Positions 41,941 to 50,973 of a stretch of DNA of 64,000 nucleotides are shown in pieces. The position numbers and the translations under genes were made by a program. Under the pieces are notes generated by a model. The model ran no database searches. It worked only from the letters and a program-made list of their open reading frames with translations, and was not told the DNA's origin. Positions within the stretch are counted from its first letter, which is position 1, and each line of letters begins with the position of its first letter. The DNA lies in the NCBI RefSeq assembly GCF_023520895.1, contig NZ_CP026029.1, forward strand, positions 5,270,001 through 5,334,000, written 5' to 3'. Origin of the DNA: Paenibacillus sp. PK3_47 (GTDB taxonomy: Bacteria > Bacillota > Bacilli > Paenibacillales > Paenibacillaceae).

Positions 41941-42803
41941 AAAGAAACCATATTATCGCACTGATATCATCTGTAGTTCTGGTTATCCTGCTTGCCGGCT
42001 CCATGTATATCGTGAGGGAAGGCGAATACAAGGTAGTCCTCCGCTTCGGGGAAGCGATGCGTACTGTCGAGGAGCCCGGACTGAAGTTCAAGCTGCCTTT
42101 TATCGAAAATGTCTCGGAGCTTCCCAAATATCAGATGACCTACGAAAGCTCGCCGACCAGCATCCTGACCAAGGACCAGAAGCCGATTGTGGTGGATAAC
42201 TATACCGTCTGGAGAATTACCAACGCCTCGCAGTTCCTGAGAACCGTACAATCGGTAGGCGGCGGAATTCAGCGTATTGATGAAGCGGTATATAACTCGG
42301 TGCGCCGGAAGCTGTCAGAGGTCAATTATGAAAATATTATCAGTGAGGACACCGGACGGGGCAATATCAACGATGAGATTACTAAAGACGTAAGTGCTGC
42401 CTTGACCCGCGATAATTACGGGATTGAAGTGATTGATGTACGGATCAAACGTACCGATCTTCCGGAAGAGAACAAACAAAGCGTATACAACCGGATGATT
42501 TCGGACCGACAATCCATTGCCGCGCGCTATCTGTCTGAAGGTGATGAGGAATCCAAGAAGATCACATCCAAGGCCGACCGTACCTCCACTGAGCTGATGG
42601 CCCAGGCCGAAGCCGACTCCAAGAAAATCATCGCCGAAGGTGAAGGGGAAGCCGCCAGGATCTATAACCAGGCCTACGGGAAATCTCCGGAGTTCTACAG
42701 CTTTTACCGCACACTGGAGAGCTATGTGACTACGCTGAAGAATGAGCCGGTGATCATGATCCCGATTGACTCGCCTTATGCCAGAATATTAATGGGACAA
42801 TAG
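41937..42803 (+). CDS. hflC: HflC, SPFH/band-7 membrane protein
   Basis: 288 residues. N-terminal span (about residues 6-25) followed by the band-7 domain (YIVREGEYKVVLRFGEAMRT), then the HflC signature GIEVIDVRIKRTDLPEEN, and a coiled-coil ending in EADSKKIIAEGEGEAARIY. GTG 41937 follows AAGGAGGAG and overlaps hflK by four bases, indicating coupled translation in the fixed order hflK-hflC. FtsH itself is not in the window. Confidence 0.93.
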   Translation: MKRNHIIALISSVVLVILLAGSMYIVREGEYKVVLRFGEAMRTVEEPGLKFKLPFIENVSELPKYQMTYESSPTSILTKDQKPIVVDNYTVWRITNASQFLRTVQSVGGGIQRIDEAVYNSVRRKLSEVNYENIISEDTGRGNINDEITKDVSAALTRDNYGIEVIDVRIKRTDLPEENKQSVYNRMISDRQSIAARYLSEGDEESKKITSKADRTSTELMAQAEADSKKIIAEGEGEAARIYNQAYGKSPEFYSFYRTLESYVTTLKNEPVIMIPIDSPYARILMGQ

Positions 42804-42825
42804 CTTCATCCAATATGATTTAATG

Positions 42826-42900
42826 ACCCCCTCGTGTCAGACAACGCCAAGAGACATCACTCCGATGGACTTGAGCGTTGCTTGAACGCAGGGGGTTTTT
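42826..42900 (+). terminator. Compound terminator of hflKC
   Basis: Outer stem ACCCCCT/AGGGGGT encloses an inner CAACGC/GCGTTG stem and is followed by TTTTT. Confidence 0.75.
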
Positions 42901-42988
42901 ATCTGCAAAACTCCAATAGTTGAATAAATCAATTATGGTTTTGCTTAGATCATTGTTTTCGGGTAAGGGGGAGAATTAAAATCTAACT

Positions 42989-43003
42989 ATGTAAGCGTTT
43001 GCT
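42989..43003 (+). promoter_or_regulatory. cre site upstream of the carboxylesterase
   Basis: ATGTAAGCGTTTGCT matches the CcpA consensus WTGNAANCGNWNNCW at every defined position, 38 bases before the start codon, as expected for glucose repression of this gene. Confidence 0.7.
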
Positions 43004-43040
43004 GCAATCCCTGATTTGAACACAAAAAGGAGTAGATTAC

Positions 43041-44585
43041 ATGCTTAGAACAGTAGAGGTTGAAAACGGGACCGTTCAGGGGCTGCCTGCCGCCGACCCC
43101 CGGATTACGAGCTTCAAGGGAATACCGTTCGCTGCCCCGCCGACAGGCGTGAACCGCTGGCGTTCACCGCAGCCGGCTGCAGATTGGGAAGGTGTGCTGC
43201 AGGCCTTTCAGTTTGCGCCGGTCTCCATGCAGGTAAGGCAGGAAATCGATGACAACAATATTTATACCCGGGAATGGGCCGTGGAGCCCGATATCGCCAT
43301 GAGCGAGGATTGCCTGTATCTTAACGTATGGACGCCCGCCAAGCACAAAGATGAGAAACTTCCCGTCTATGTATGGTATTTCGGCGGAGGTCTGCAGGTA
43401 GGCCATCCGGCCGAAATGGAGTTCGACGGCGAACGGATCGCCAGGCGGGGCATCGTGGTGGTCACGATCAACTACCGGCTGAATGTGTTCGGATTTCTGA
43501 GCCACCCTGAAATAACGGCGGAAGCGCCGGGGGCACCCGCTAACTTCGGCAACCTCGATCAACAGGCGGCTACCAGATGGGTGAAGCGAAATATCGCGGC
43601 ATTCGGCGGTAATCCGGATCTGATTACCATCGGCGGCCAGTCCGCCGGCGGAGGCAGTGTAATGAGCCAGCTCACCTCTCCGCAGAACGAAGGCCTGTTT
43701 CAGCGGGCCATTGTTGAGAGCGGTATCTTCACCAACCTGTACCCGGGAACGCCTATGCCCGGACTGCGGAATAGTCTGGAAGAAGCGGAGCAGGACGGTG
43801 TCCGTTTTTTTAATTACCTGGGTGTATCGTCCCTTGCGGAGGCCCGGCAGCTGGATGCGGTCTATCTCAGGGACAAGGCTGTAGAGTACCGGGGGTTCTG
43901 GGGCACAGTAACCGACGGGGTGTTCCAGGCCGGCAACCCGTTCGAGCTTTTTCTTCAAAACAAACGCTGGATGGTTCCGGTAATGTTTGGTCATACCTCC
44001 TCCGAGTTTTTCAGTGTTCCGGATACGGTGACGATAGAAGACTTCAGGAAGATGGCTGCGGACCTCTTCGGCGAAGATGCCGGCACTTTTCTGGAGCTGT
44101 GCGGTGCCAAGACAGGCGATGCTATTGAAGAAGCCCGGAAGAGAGCGTCGGTGAGCGGGATTGAGTATGCGATTCGCATTGCTGCACAGGCCAGTGCCGC
44201 GAACGGAGGGGAAGCCCAGATATACTATTATAATTTTGATGCCGAAATACCGGGCTGGGACAACCCGGGCACTTTCCATTCGGTCGATCTCTGGTTCTTT
44301 TTTGAGACGCTGGCCAAATGCTGGAGACCTTTTGTCGGGAAGCATTACGATCTGGCCCGCCAGATGTGCAATTACTGGTGCTATTTCATCCGGTCAGGCG
44401 ACCCGAACGGCAGGGACTCTACAGGAGAGGAATTACCACGCTGGGAGCCGTATACTCCTGAAGCGCCATACGGAATGCTGTTTGCTGATGAAGCCGTATT
44501 GTCCAGAGAGCAGCCCGGCAGTCTCATGAAGTTTCTTGTGGAGCAATATTGCAAAAAGCACGGTTATGCGCTTCAACAGGGATAA
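43041..44585 (+). CDS. Type-B carboxylesterase
   Basis: 514-residue alpha/beta-hydrolase of the carboxylesterase/para-nitrobenzyl-esterase family. Oxyanion motif VWYFGGGLQVG, nucleophile Ser in TIGGQSAGGGSV (about residue 208), and the catalytic His in GTFHSVDLWFFF. The closest function-level relatives in this context are tannase/feruloyl-type esterases. No signal peptide, so it acts in the cytoplasm. A perfect cre site lies 38 bases upstream. It opens the plant-glycan region, so removal of aromatic or acetyl esters from imported oligosaccharides is likely. Confidence 0.88.
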   Translation: MLRTVEVENGTVQGLPAADPRITSFKGIPFAAPPTGVNRWRSPQPAADWEGVLQAFQFAPVSMQVRQEIDDNNIYTREWAVEPDIAMSEDCLYLNVWTPAKHKDEKLPVYVWYFGGGLQVGHPAEMEFDGERIARRGIVVVTINYRLNVFGFLSHPEITAEAPGAPANFGNLDQQAATRWVKRNIAAFGGNPDLITIGGQSAGGGSVMSQLTSPQNEGLFQRAIVESGIFTNLYPGTPMPGLRNSLEEAEQDGVRFFNYLGVSSLAEARQLDAVYLRDKAVEYRGFWGTVTDGVFQAGNPFELFLQNKRWMVPVMFGHTSSEFFSVPDTVTIEDFRKMAADLFGEDAGTFLELCGAKTGDAIEEARKRASVSGIEYAIRIAAQASAANGGEAQIYYYNFDAEIPGWDNPGTFHSVDLWFFFETLAKCWRPFVGKHYDLARQMCNYWCYFIRSGDPNGRDSTGEELPRWEPYTPEAPYGMLFADEAVLSREQPGSLMKFLVEQYCKKHGYALQQG

Positions 44586-44600
44586 GCAAGACGGCCTGCA

Positions 44601-45365
44601 TTAACCCTTGGCATGCTTCTGGTAGTTTCTCGGTGTGTGACCGGTAATTTGCTTAAATTGCCTGCAGAAGTGCTCCACATTCTGGTATCCACACCGGGAC
44701 GCTACTTCCGCTATGCTCCGGGCATTGTGGATCAGATATTCTTTTGCCATGCGGATCCGGCTGTTAATGACATCATCCATGCAGGATATTCCAAATGTCT
44801 TTTTGTAAATATTCTGGAGATAACCCGGACTGATCTGAAGAAAGTCAGCCATTTTGGAAACCGACCAGTAATTGGCCGGATTGCTTTGAATAGCGGTACG
44901 CAGTTCCAGCAGCTTGTAGTACTGAGGTGTAATATTATCCTGGAAGCAGGACTCCCAGAGCTTGTTGAACAGCGTCCGGAGCAGGAGGTCAATGGATGAT
45001 TCTCTGCAGTCGAGGCTGAAATTGTGCTCAATGACAAGCAGCTCAAACAGCTTTTGGCAGTATTCAGGATCACTCAGGCCAAAGGGGACGCCTAACGGGA
45101 GCGGTGATTCTGCAAGATAAGGTTCATCGGATTCGAAGCGGATCCAGTCATTGACGAAGTGACCGGTGCAGGCCCGGTAATAGACCTTTTGCTGCGGACG
45201 ATAAAGGATTGCACTATGGGCAGGGTATTCCCGGAGACCGCCGTTTACCCAGAATTGTGCCGGAGTCTTGGTGACAACAAGGAGCCAGTGGTGGCCAACG
45301 GGGACATCAAGAACAAAATTGCCCGCATGTGCGGTATTGTGCTCAACATAGTGAATATAAACCAT
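44601..45365 (-). CDS. AraC-family regulator 1
   Basis: 254 residues: an N-terminal cupin-like sensing domain (HWLLVVTKTPAQFWVNGGLR, then YPAHSAILYRP) and a C-terminal AraC double helix-turn-helix (SVSKMADFLQISPGYLQNIY, then IAEVASRCGYQNVEHFCRQF). It is divergent from the GH43 gene at 45690 and closely resembles the regulator at 50974-51765, with identical or near-identical segments in both domains. Probably activates the neighbouring glycosidase genes in response to an oligosaccharide. Confidence 0.9.
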   Translation of the reverse strand: MVYIHYVEHNTAHAGNFVLDVPVGHHWLLVVTKTPAQFWVNGGLREYPAHSAILYRPQQKVYYRACTGHFVNDWIRFESDEPYLAESPLPLGVPFGLSDPEYCQKLFELLVIEHNFSLDCRESSIDLLLRTLFNKLWESCFQDNITPQYYKLLELRTAIQSNPANYWSVSKMADFLQISPGYLQNIYKKTFGISCMDDVINSRIRMAKEYLIHNARSIAEVASRCGYQNVEHFCRQFKQITGHTPRNYQKHAKG

Positions 45366-45523
45366 ATTCGTATTCCCTCCCGGAAAGAAGAAATCGCTTA
45401 CTTATTCTGGAAAGCGCTGCTTCCATGATAACCGCAGGGCGGTTTCTTTGTAATGTTATCAATAGACATTTATAACGTACTATAAAGTTTCGCTTAGTAT
45501 AACATGAACAGAGATGCATAAAT

Positions 45524-45626
45524 TAAAGCGTTTTCCTGAAAAATCATAGAAGCCCAATATTCTAAGAATAGATCAATGTTCTATGCCTATATGTCATGGA
45601 CTTTCGTTAAAGCGCTTTACTATACT
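45524..45626 (+). promoter_or_regulatory. GH43 promoter region with two cre-like sites
   Basis: TTAAAGCGTTTTCC at about 45524-45537 and TTAAAGCGCTTTAC at about 45607-45620 both contain the AAAGCGNTTT core of cre sites. The second ends against a -10-like TATACT (45621-45626), so CcpA binding there would block the promoter. The rest of 45,366-45,689 is AT-rich leader between divergent genes. Confidence 0.55.
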
Positions 45627-45689
45627 GTAAAGGACAAAGCAAAGTGCCTGCCTGGACTTACAACAATAACGGACAAGGGTGAATTAGCA

Positions 45690-47117
45690 ATGGCAAAAAA
45701 ACAGGGATTTAATCCATATCTTCCGTCATGGGAATATATCCCCGACGCTGAGCCGTATGTTTTTGATGGCAGAGTGTATGTGTATGGTTCGCATGACCGG
45801 TTTAACGGACACGCGTTTTGCTTAAACGATTACGTCTGCTGGTCTGCACCGGAGGACAATCTGGCGGATTGGCGGAATGAGGGAGTCATCTACCGGACTA
45901 CGGATGATCCGCTTAACCCGGAAGGCCGCATGTGCCTGTACGCACCTGATGTCACAGTTGGACCGGATGGCCGCTATTATTTGTATTATGTGCTTGATAA
46001 GGTCCCTGTCGTTTCAGTGGCGGTCTGTGACAAACCCGGCGGCAAGTATACTTTCTACGGCTATGTGAAATATGCCGACGGAACACGCCTTGGGGAGCGA
46101 GAAGGCGACGAGCCGCAGTTTGATCCGGGCGTACTGACCGAAGGGGAGATGACATACTTGTACACCGGATTTTGCGGTTACGGTGATAAATCCAGACACG
46201 GGACCATGGCGACGGTGTTGGGTCCCGATATGCTGACGATTGTTGAAGAGCCTGTGTTTGTTGCGCCAAGCCAGCCGTACAGCGAAGGAAGCGGTTTTGA
46301 AGGCTTCGAGTTTTTTGAAGCTCCGTCGATCCGTAAACGGGGGGATATCTATTATCTTATCTACTCCTCCATTTCCATGCATGAGCTGTGTTATGCCACC
46401 AGCAGTCATCCAACCAGGGACTTCAAGTTCCAGGGTGTGATTATCAGCAACTGCGATCTTCATATTGACAGCTACAAGCCGGCGGACCAGCCGATGTATT
46501 ACGGCGGCAACAACCATGGAAGCATCGTTGAAATTAATGGTGAATGGTACATTTTTTATCACAGGCACACCAATGGGACGGCTTTCTCCCGGCAGGGCTG
46601 TATTGAAAGAATTGAATTCCGCGGGGATGGCACGATTCCCCAGGTAGAGATTACATCCTCCGGCCCGAACGGGGGGCCGCTGGAGGGACGGGGCGAATAT
46701 CCGGCATCTCTGGCCTGTCATCTGTTCTGCAAGCACCAGGAAATGTACACTGGCGGCTTCGGTCAGATCGGAGCCTGGATGGACAGCCGGTTTCCGAAGA
46801 TTGCCCAGGACGGCGGGGATGGAGACGAAGAAACGGGCTATATCGCCAACATGACAGATTCCGCTACCGCCGGTTTTAAATACTTCGCATGCGAGGGAGT
46901 CGCCAAAGTTAAAATTAAAGTGCGCGGATACTGCTCGGGTTCTTTTGAAATCAAAACGTCATGGGACGGACCGCCGCTGGGCCGTATACCGGTAGGCTTT
47001 ACGAATGTCTGGACGGAATACATGACTGAAGTGAACATCCCGGATGGTGTACAAGCACTGTATTTCACATATACCGGCAATGGCGGCGCCAGTCTCGCTT
47101 CATTTACGCTGGAATAA
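45690..47117 (+). CDS. GH43 glycosidase 1
   Basis: 475 residues. Five-bladed GH43 catalytic domain (about residues 8-330): general base Asp near YIPDAEPYVFDGRVYVYGS, Asp in QFDPGVLTEG, and the acid Glu in FFEAPSIRKRGDIYYLIYSS. A beta-sandwich C-terminus (about 345-475) resembles a carbohydrate-binding module. GH43 enzymes remove arabinose or xylose from arabinoxylan or arabinan. ATG 45690 follows AAGGGTGA; the frame extends upstream without a ribosome site. No signal peptide. Two cre-like sites and a divergent AraC gene indicate controlled expression. Confidence 0.88.
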   Translation: MAKKQGFNPYLPSWEYIPDAEPYVFDGRVYVYGSHDRFNGHAFCLNDYVCWSAPEDNLADWRNEGVIYRTTDDPLNPEGRMCLYAPDVTVGPDGRYYLYYVLDKVPVVSVAVCDKPGGKYTFYGYVKYADGTRLGEREGDEPQFDPGVLTEGEMTYLYTGFCGYGDKSRHGTMATVLGPDMLTIVEEPVFVAPSQPYSEGSGFEGFEFFEAPSIRKRGDIYYLIYSSISMHELCYATSSHPTRDFKFQGVIISNCDLHIDSYKPADQPMYYGGNNHGSIVEINGEWYIFYHRHTNGTAFSRQGCIERIEFRGDGTIPQVEITSSGPNGGPLEGRGEYPASLACHLFCKHQEMYTGGFGQIGAWMDSRFPKIAQDGGDGDEETGYIANMTDSATAGFKYFACEGVAKVKIKVRGYCSGSFEIKTSWDGPPLGRIPVGFTNVWTEYMTEVNIPDGVQALYFTYTGNGGASLASFTLE

Positions 47118-47149
47118 CCGGAAGAGTGAGCTGAATAGGTAAAGAACTG

Positions 47150-47185
47150 GAAAGCAGCCTCAGGAGATCATCCGGTGCTGCTTTC
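47150..47185 (+). terminator. Hairpin between GH43-1 and GH95
   Basis: GAAAGCAGC (47150-47158) pairs with GCTGCTTTC (47177-47185). No T tract follows, so it may stabilise or partly terminate the transcript rather than end it. Confidence 0.35.
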
Positions 47186-47229
47186 TGTATTGCGGTATAA
47201 CGAAGCTGGAGGCCGGAGGAGAGAATCAA

Positions 47230-49482
47230 ATGGTAAGTGGCGGACAGGAGCACAGATTATGGTACAGCAGGCCTGCTGAAAAGTGGAATGAGGCCTTGCC
47301 GATAGGGAACGGGCGGCTGGGTGCCATGATATTTGGCGGTACGGCTGAGGAAAAGCTGCAGCTAAATGAGGACTCCGTATGGTACGGAGGTCCGCGGGAC
47401 CGCAACAACGGGGACTCGCTCCCCAATTTGCCGGTGATCCGCAAGCTGATTATGGAGGGAAAGCTGCGCGAGGCCGAGGAGCTGGCGGCGATGTCAATGG
47501 CCGGATTGCCTGAAGCGCAGCGGCATTATTTGCCGCTGGGAGATCTGCTGCTTTCCTTTGGCGGACACGGACAGCCTGCTGAAGAGTACAGGAGAGAGCT
47601 GGATTTAGAGCACGGGATTGCCCGGGTCAGTTACCGGACCGCAGAGGCAAGCTATACCCGCGAAATCTTTGCCAGCTACCCGGATCAGGCGATAGCCATA
47701 CGGATTTCTACCGACCATAAAGATGGATTATCTTTAAAAGCCCGGTTTAACCGTCAAAACTGGAGATATATGGAGAAAACGGAAAAGTGGCAGAACGACG
47801 GTCTGGTGATGGGTGGCGTGTGCGGGGGGGAAGGAGGCAGCACCTTTGCTGCTGTCCTTAAGGCGGTGACGGAAGACGGCACTTGCCGGACCCTTGGCGA
47901 GTATTTGCTTGTAGAAGGTGCAAGCTCGGTAACCCTGCTGCTTGCTGCGGGAACTACTTTCCGGCATCCCGATCCCGCTCTTCACGCCAAAAGAGTGCTG
48001 GAGGAGCTGGCCCGGGTTCCCTATGAAGAACTGCTGGCCAGGCATACCGCAGATTACCGGGAGCTTTACGCGCGGGTTACGTTAAGGCTGCCGGGGAAGC
48101 CGGAGCATTACGGAATGCCGACTGATGAACGGTTGAAGCGGTTTCAGGAAGGGGAGGAAGATAACGGTCTGATTTCGGCCTATTTCCAGTATGGTCGTTA
48201 TCTGCTCATCGCATCCAGCCGCCCAGGCTCCCTGCCAGCAAATCTGCAGGGGATCTGGAACGACAGCTTCACTCCGGCCTGGGACAGTAAATTCACGATT
48301 AATATCAATGCGCAAATGAATTATTGGCCTGCAGAAATCTGCAATCTGGCGGAATGCCATGAGCCGTTATTTGATCTGCTTGAGCGGATGAGGGTTCCCG
48401 GGAGAGTGACGGCCAAAGTCATGTACGGCTGCGGGGGATTCACAGCACATCATAATACGGATATCTGGGGAGACACAGCGCCGCAGGATACCTACCTGCC
48501 GTCTTCCTTTTGGCCGCTTGGCGCCGCCTGGCTGTGTCTGCATCTCTGGGAGCATTACCGTTTCAGCCAGGACCGTTATTTCCTGGTCCAGGCCTATGGG
48601 ACGATGAAGGAGGCGGCACAGTTTCTGCTGGACTATTTAATAGAAGATGACCAGGGCCGACTGATTACCTGTCCTTCTGTCTCCCCCGAAAATACGTATA
48701 AGCTGCCTGATGGGGAGTCAGGAGTGCTATGCGCAGGAGCTTCAATGGACTTTCAGATCATCGGGGCATTGTTCAGTGCCTGTATCCGCAGTGCAGAAAT
48801 CATTGGTACGGACGACGCATTCCGCTGTGAACTTGCCGCAGCGCTTGAGCGTCTTCCCAAACCGCAAATCGGGAAGCACGGGCAGATCCAGGAGTGGATG
48901 GAGGATTATGAAGAAATGGAGCCGGGGCACCGGCATATTTCCCATCTGTTTGCCCTTTATCCCGGCGAAGCTTTCACTGTGGAATATACGCCGGAGCTGG
49001 CTGAGGCTGCACGGGTAACACTCGAACGCAGACTTGCGAACGGCGGCGGCCACACCGGCTGGAGCCGTGCCTGGATTATTAACTTCTGGGCCCGATTGAA
49101 GGATGAGAACAAAGCCTACGCCAATGTCCGGGCACTTTTGGAGCATTCAACGCTGCCCAACCTGTTTGACAATCACCCTCCATTTCAGATTGACGGAAAC
49201 TTTGGAGGGGCTGCGGGGATTGCCGAGATGCTGCTGCAGAGTCATGCCGGAGGCATTAAGCTGCTGCCCGCTTTACCGTCAAGCTGGAGCGAAGGAAGTG
49301 TCAAAGGTCTGCGGGCAAGGGGAGGATACACCGTCGATTTCACCTGGTCGGACGGGCTGGTGACCGAAGCCGTTGTGAGCTGCACGGTTTCCGGTTCCTT
49401 TTTACTGGAGGCTCCGGGACTTGACTCCGTTACGTTCACGGGAGAAGCCGGCTGCTCTTATACATTCAAGCCCGCGAATTGA
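47230..49482 (+). CDS. GH95 glycoside hydrolase (alpha-L-fucosidase/alpha-L-galactosidase family)
   Basis: 750 residues, full length for GH95. N-terminal beta domain starts LWYSRPAEKWNEALPIGNGR. The (alpha/alpha)6 catalytic domain carries NLQGIWNDSFTPAWDSKF, NAQMNYWPAEICNLAE, and PGHRHISHLFALYPGE, and the C-terminal block NLFDNHPPFQIDGNFGG. Family members cleave alpha-1,2-L-fucosides or alpha-L-galactosides. The second activity is known on corn glucuronoarabinoxylan, which fits this locus. No signal peptide. GGAGGAG precedes the ATG. Lies between two GH43 genes in the same direction. Confidence 0.92.
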   Translation: MVSGGQEHRLWYSRPAEKWNEALPIGNGRLGAMIFGGTAEEKLQLNEDSVWYGGPRDRNNGDSLPNLPVIRKLIMEGKLREAEELAAMSMAGLPEAQRHYLPLGDLLLSFGGHGQPAEEYRRELDLEHGIARVSYRTAEASYTREIFASYPDQAIAIRISTDHKDGLSLKARFNRQNWRYMEKTEKWQNDGLVMGGVCGGEGGSTFAAVLKAVTEDGTCRTLGEYLLVEGASSVTLLLAAGTTFRHPDPALHAKRVLEELARVPYEELLARHTADYRELYARVTLRLPGKPEHYGMPTDERLKRFQEGEEDNGLISAYFQYGRYLLIASSRPGSLPANLQGIWNDSFTPAWDSKFTININAQMNYWPAEICNLAECHEPLFDLLERMRVPGRVTAKVMYGCGGFTAHHNTDIWGDTAPQDTYLPSSFWPLGAAWLCLHLWEHYRFSQDRYFLVQAYGTMKEAAQFLLDYLIEDDQGRLITCPSVSPENTYKLPDGESGVLCAGASMDFQIIGALFSACIRSAEIIGTDDAFRCELAAALERLPKPQIGKHGQIQEWMEDYEEMEPGHRHISHLFALYPGEAFTVEYTPELAEAARVTLERRLANGGGHTGWSRAWIINFWARLKDENKAYANVRALLEHSTLPNLFDNHPPFQIDGNFGGAAGIAEMLLQSHAGGIKLLPALPSSWSEGSVKGLRARGGYTVDFTWSDGLVTEAVVSCTVSGSFLLEAPGLDSVTFTGEAGCSYTFKPAN

Positions 49483-49534
49483 CGCATACAGAAGGCAATG
49501 AGGCCAGAACATTCATGAATATGGAGGTATGAAC

Positions 49535-50959
49535 ATGACATTTCAATTAAGCCAGGCAGTAGGAAAGGTAGCGCCGAATGGCAATCCGCTGGTTGGATAC
49601 AGATACGGGGCCGATCCCTACGCCCTTGTGTACAGCGGCCGGGTCTATTTATATATGACCAATGACGCGCTGGAATATGACGGGAACGGCGGGATTGTAG
49701 AGAATACTTACAGCAGTATCAACAAGATTGCTGTGATCTCTTCCAGTGATCTGGTCAATTGGACCGATCATGGCGAGATTGCGGTTGCCGGGCCGGACGG
49801 GGCGGCGAAATGGGCAACCCAATCATGGGCGCCTGCAGCAGTCCATAAGGTCATCGGCGGCCGGGACAAATTCTTTTTGTATTTCGCCAACAATGCCAGC
49901 GGGATCGGCGTTCTGTCGGGTGACAGTCCGGTTGGACCGTGGATTGACCCTATAGGTGAGGCGCTTATTCTGCGTTCGACTCCGGGAGTTGAAGACGTAA
50001 CCTGGCTGTTCGACCCGGCGGTTCTGGTGGATGACGACGGCAAGGGCTATATTTATTTCGGAGGCGGAGTGCCGGAAGGAGCATATGCAGAGCCCGGTAC
50101 GGCGCGGGTGATGAAGCTGGGAGATGACATGATCAGTGTAGAGGGGGCTGCCGAGGTTATTCCTGCCCCGTTCATGTTCGAAGATGCCGGAATACACAAG
50201 CGGGAAGGGGTCTACTATTATACCTACTGCTCCAACTTCTTTGATGGGGAGCGCCCTGAAGGCAGTCCGCCGGCGGGAGAGATTGCGTATATGACCAGCG
50301 GCAGCCCGATGGGACCCTGGACGTATCAGGGGACGATTTTAAAGAATCCGGGACATTTTTTCGGTGTATCAGGCAATAATCACCATGCAATTTTCCAGTT
50401 TCATGATGAATGGTACATCGCTTACCACGCACAGACTCTGTCCAAAGCACAGGGCATTGCCAACGGCTACCGTTCGACGCATCTGGGCCGGCTTTTCCAC
50501 AATGAAGATGGTTCCATCCGTGATGTGAGAGCTGACTATAAAGGTGTAGAGAGGATTGGATATTTGAACCCTTATGAGCTTGTCCAGGCTGTAACGATAG
50601 GATGGAGCGCGGGTGTCAAGACGGAACTAAAGGCAGATAGAGAACAAAGAGTAGTTACGGGCATTGATCAGGGCGACTGGATCGGCTTGTCCGGGGTTGA
50701 TTTCGGAAGCAAAGGTGCGGCAGCATTCACAGCCAGTGTCATCAGCCTGCAGGGAGGCTCCATAGAGCTGCATCTGGATGACCCTGCAGGCCCGTTAATA
50801 GGTGAACTGGCCGTTCCGGCGGCGGCCGGGCCGGACTCACAAAGCGGGCTGAAGACAGAAGTGAGCGGAGCGGAAGGAATCCATGATCTCTATCTGGTCT
50901 TTACTGGAACGGAGGAGACTGAATTATTCGAGCTTGTATCCTGGCAGTTTATCAGCTAA
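49535..50959 (+). CDS. GH43 glycosidase 2 with CBM6-like domain
   Basis: 474 residues. Catalytic GH43 domain (about residues 15-320): Asp in RYGADPYALVYSGRVYLYM, Asp in LFDPAVLVDDDGKGYIYFGG, acid Glu in FMFEDAGIHKREGVYYYTY, and SGNNHHAIFQFHDEWYIAYH. The C-terminal beta-sandwich (about 345-474) resembles CBM6. This layout matches arabinoxylan arabinofuranohydrolases (XynD type), which strip arabinose from xylan chains. ATG 49535 is seven bases from GGAGG. No signal peptide, unlike secreted XynD. Confidence 0.88.
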   Translation: MTFQLSQAVGKVAPNGNPLVGYRYGADPYALVYSGRVYLYMTNDALEYDGNGGIVENTYSSINKIAVISSSDLVNWTDHGEIAVAGPDGAAKWATQSWAPAAVHKVIGGRDKFFLYFANNASGIGVLSGDSPVGPWIDPIGEALILRSTPGVEDVTWLFDPAVLVDDDGKGYIYFGGGVPEGAYAEPGTARVMKLGDDMISVEGAAEVIPAPFMFEDAGIHKREGVYYYTYCSNFFDGERPEGSPPAGEIAYMTSGSPMGPWTYQGTILKNPGHFFGVSGNNHHAIFQFHDEWYIAYHAQTLSKAQGIANGYRSTHLGRLFHNEDGSIRDVRADYKGVERIGYLNPYELVQAVTIGWSAGVKTELKADREQRVVTGIDQGDWIGLSGVDFGSKGAAAFTASVISLQGGSIELHLDDPAGPLIGELAVPAAAGPDSQSGLKTEVSGAEGIHDLYLVFTGTEETELFELVSWQFIS

Positions 50960-50973
50960 GGAAGGTAATTCAT

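Noticed and set aside
21800..42920. Shared AACTCCAATAGTT 13-mer at about 21803 and 42907 as island ends
   Set aside because: The second copy lies well beyond the AT-rich block, and a 13-base match in AT-rich DNA can arise by chance.
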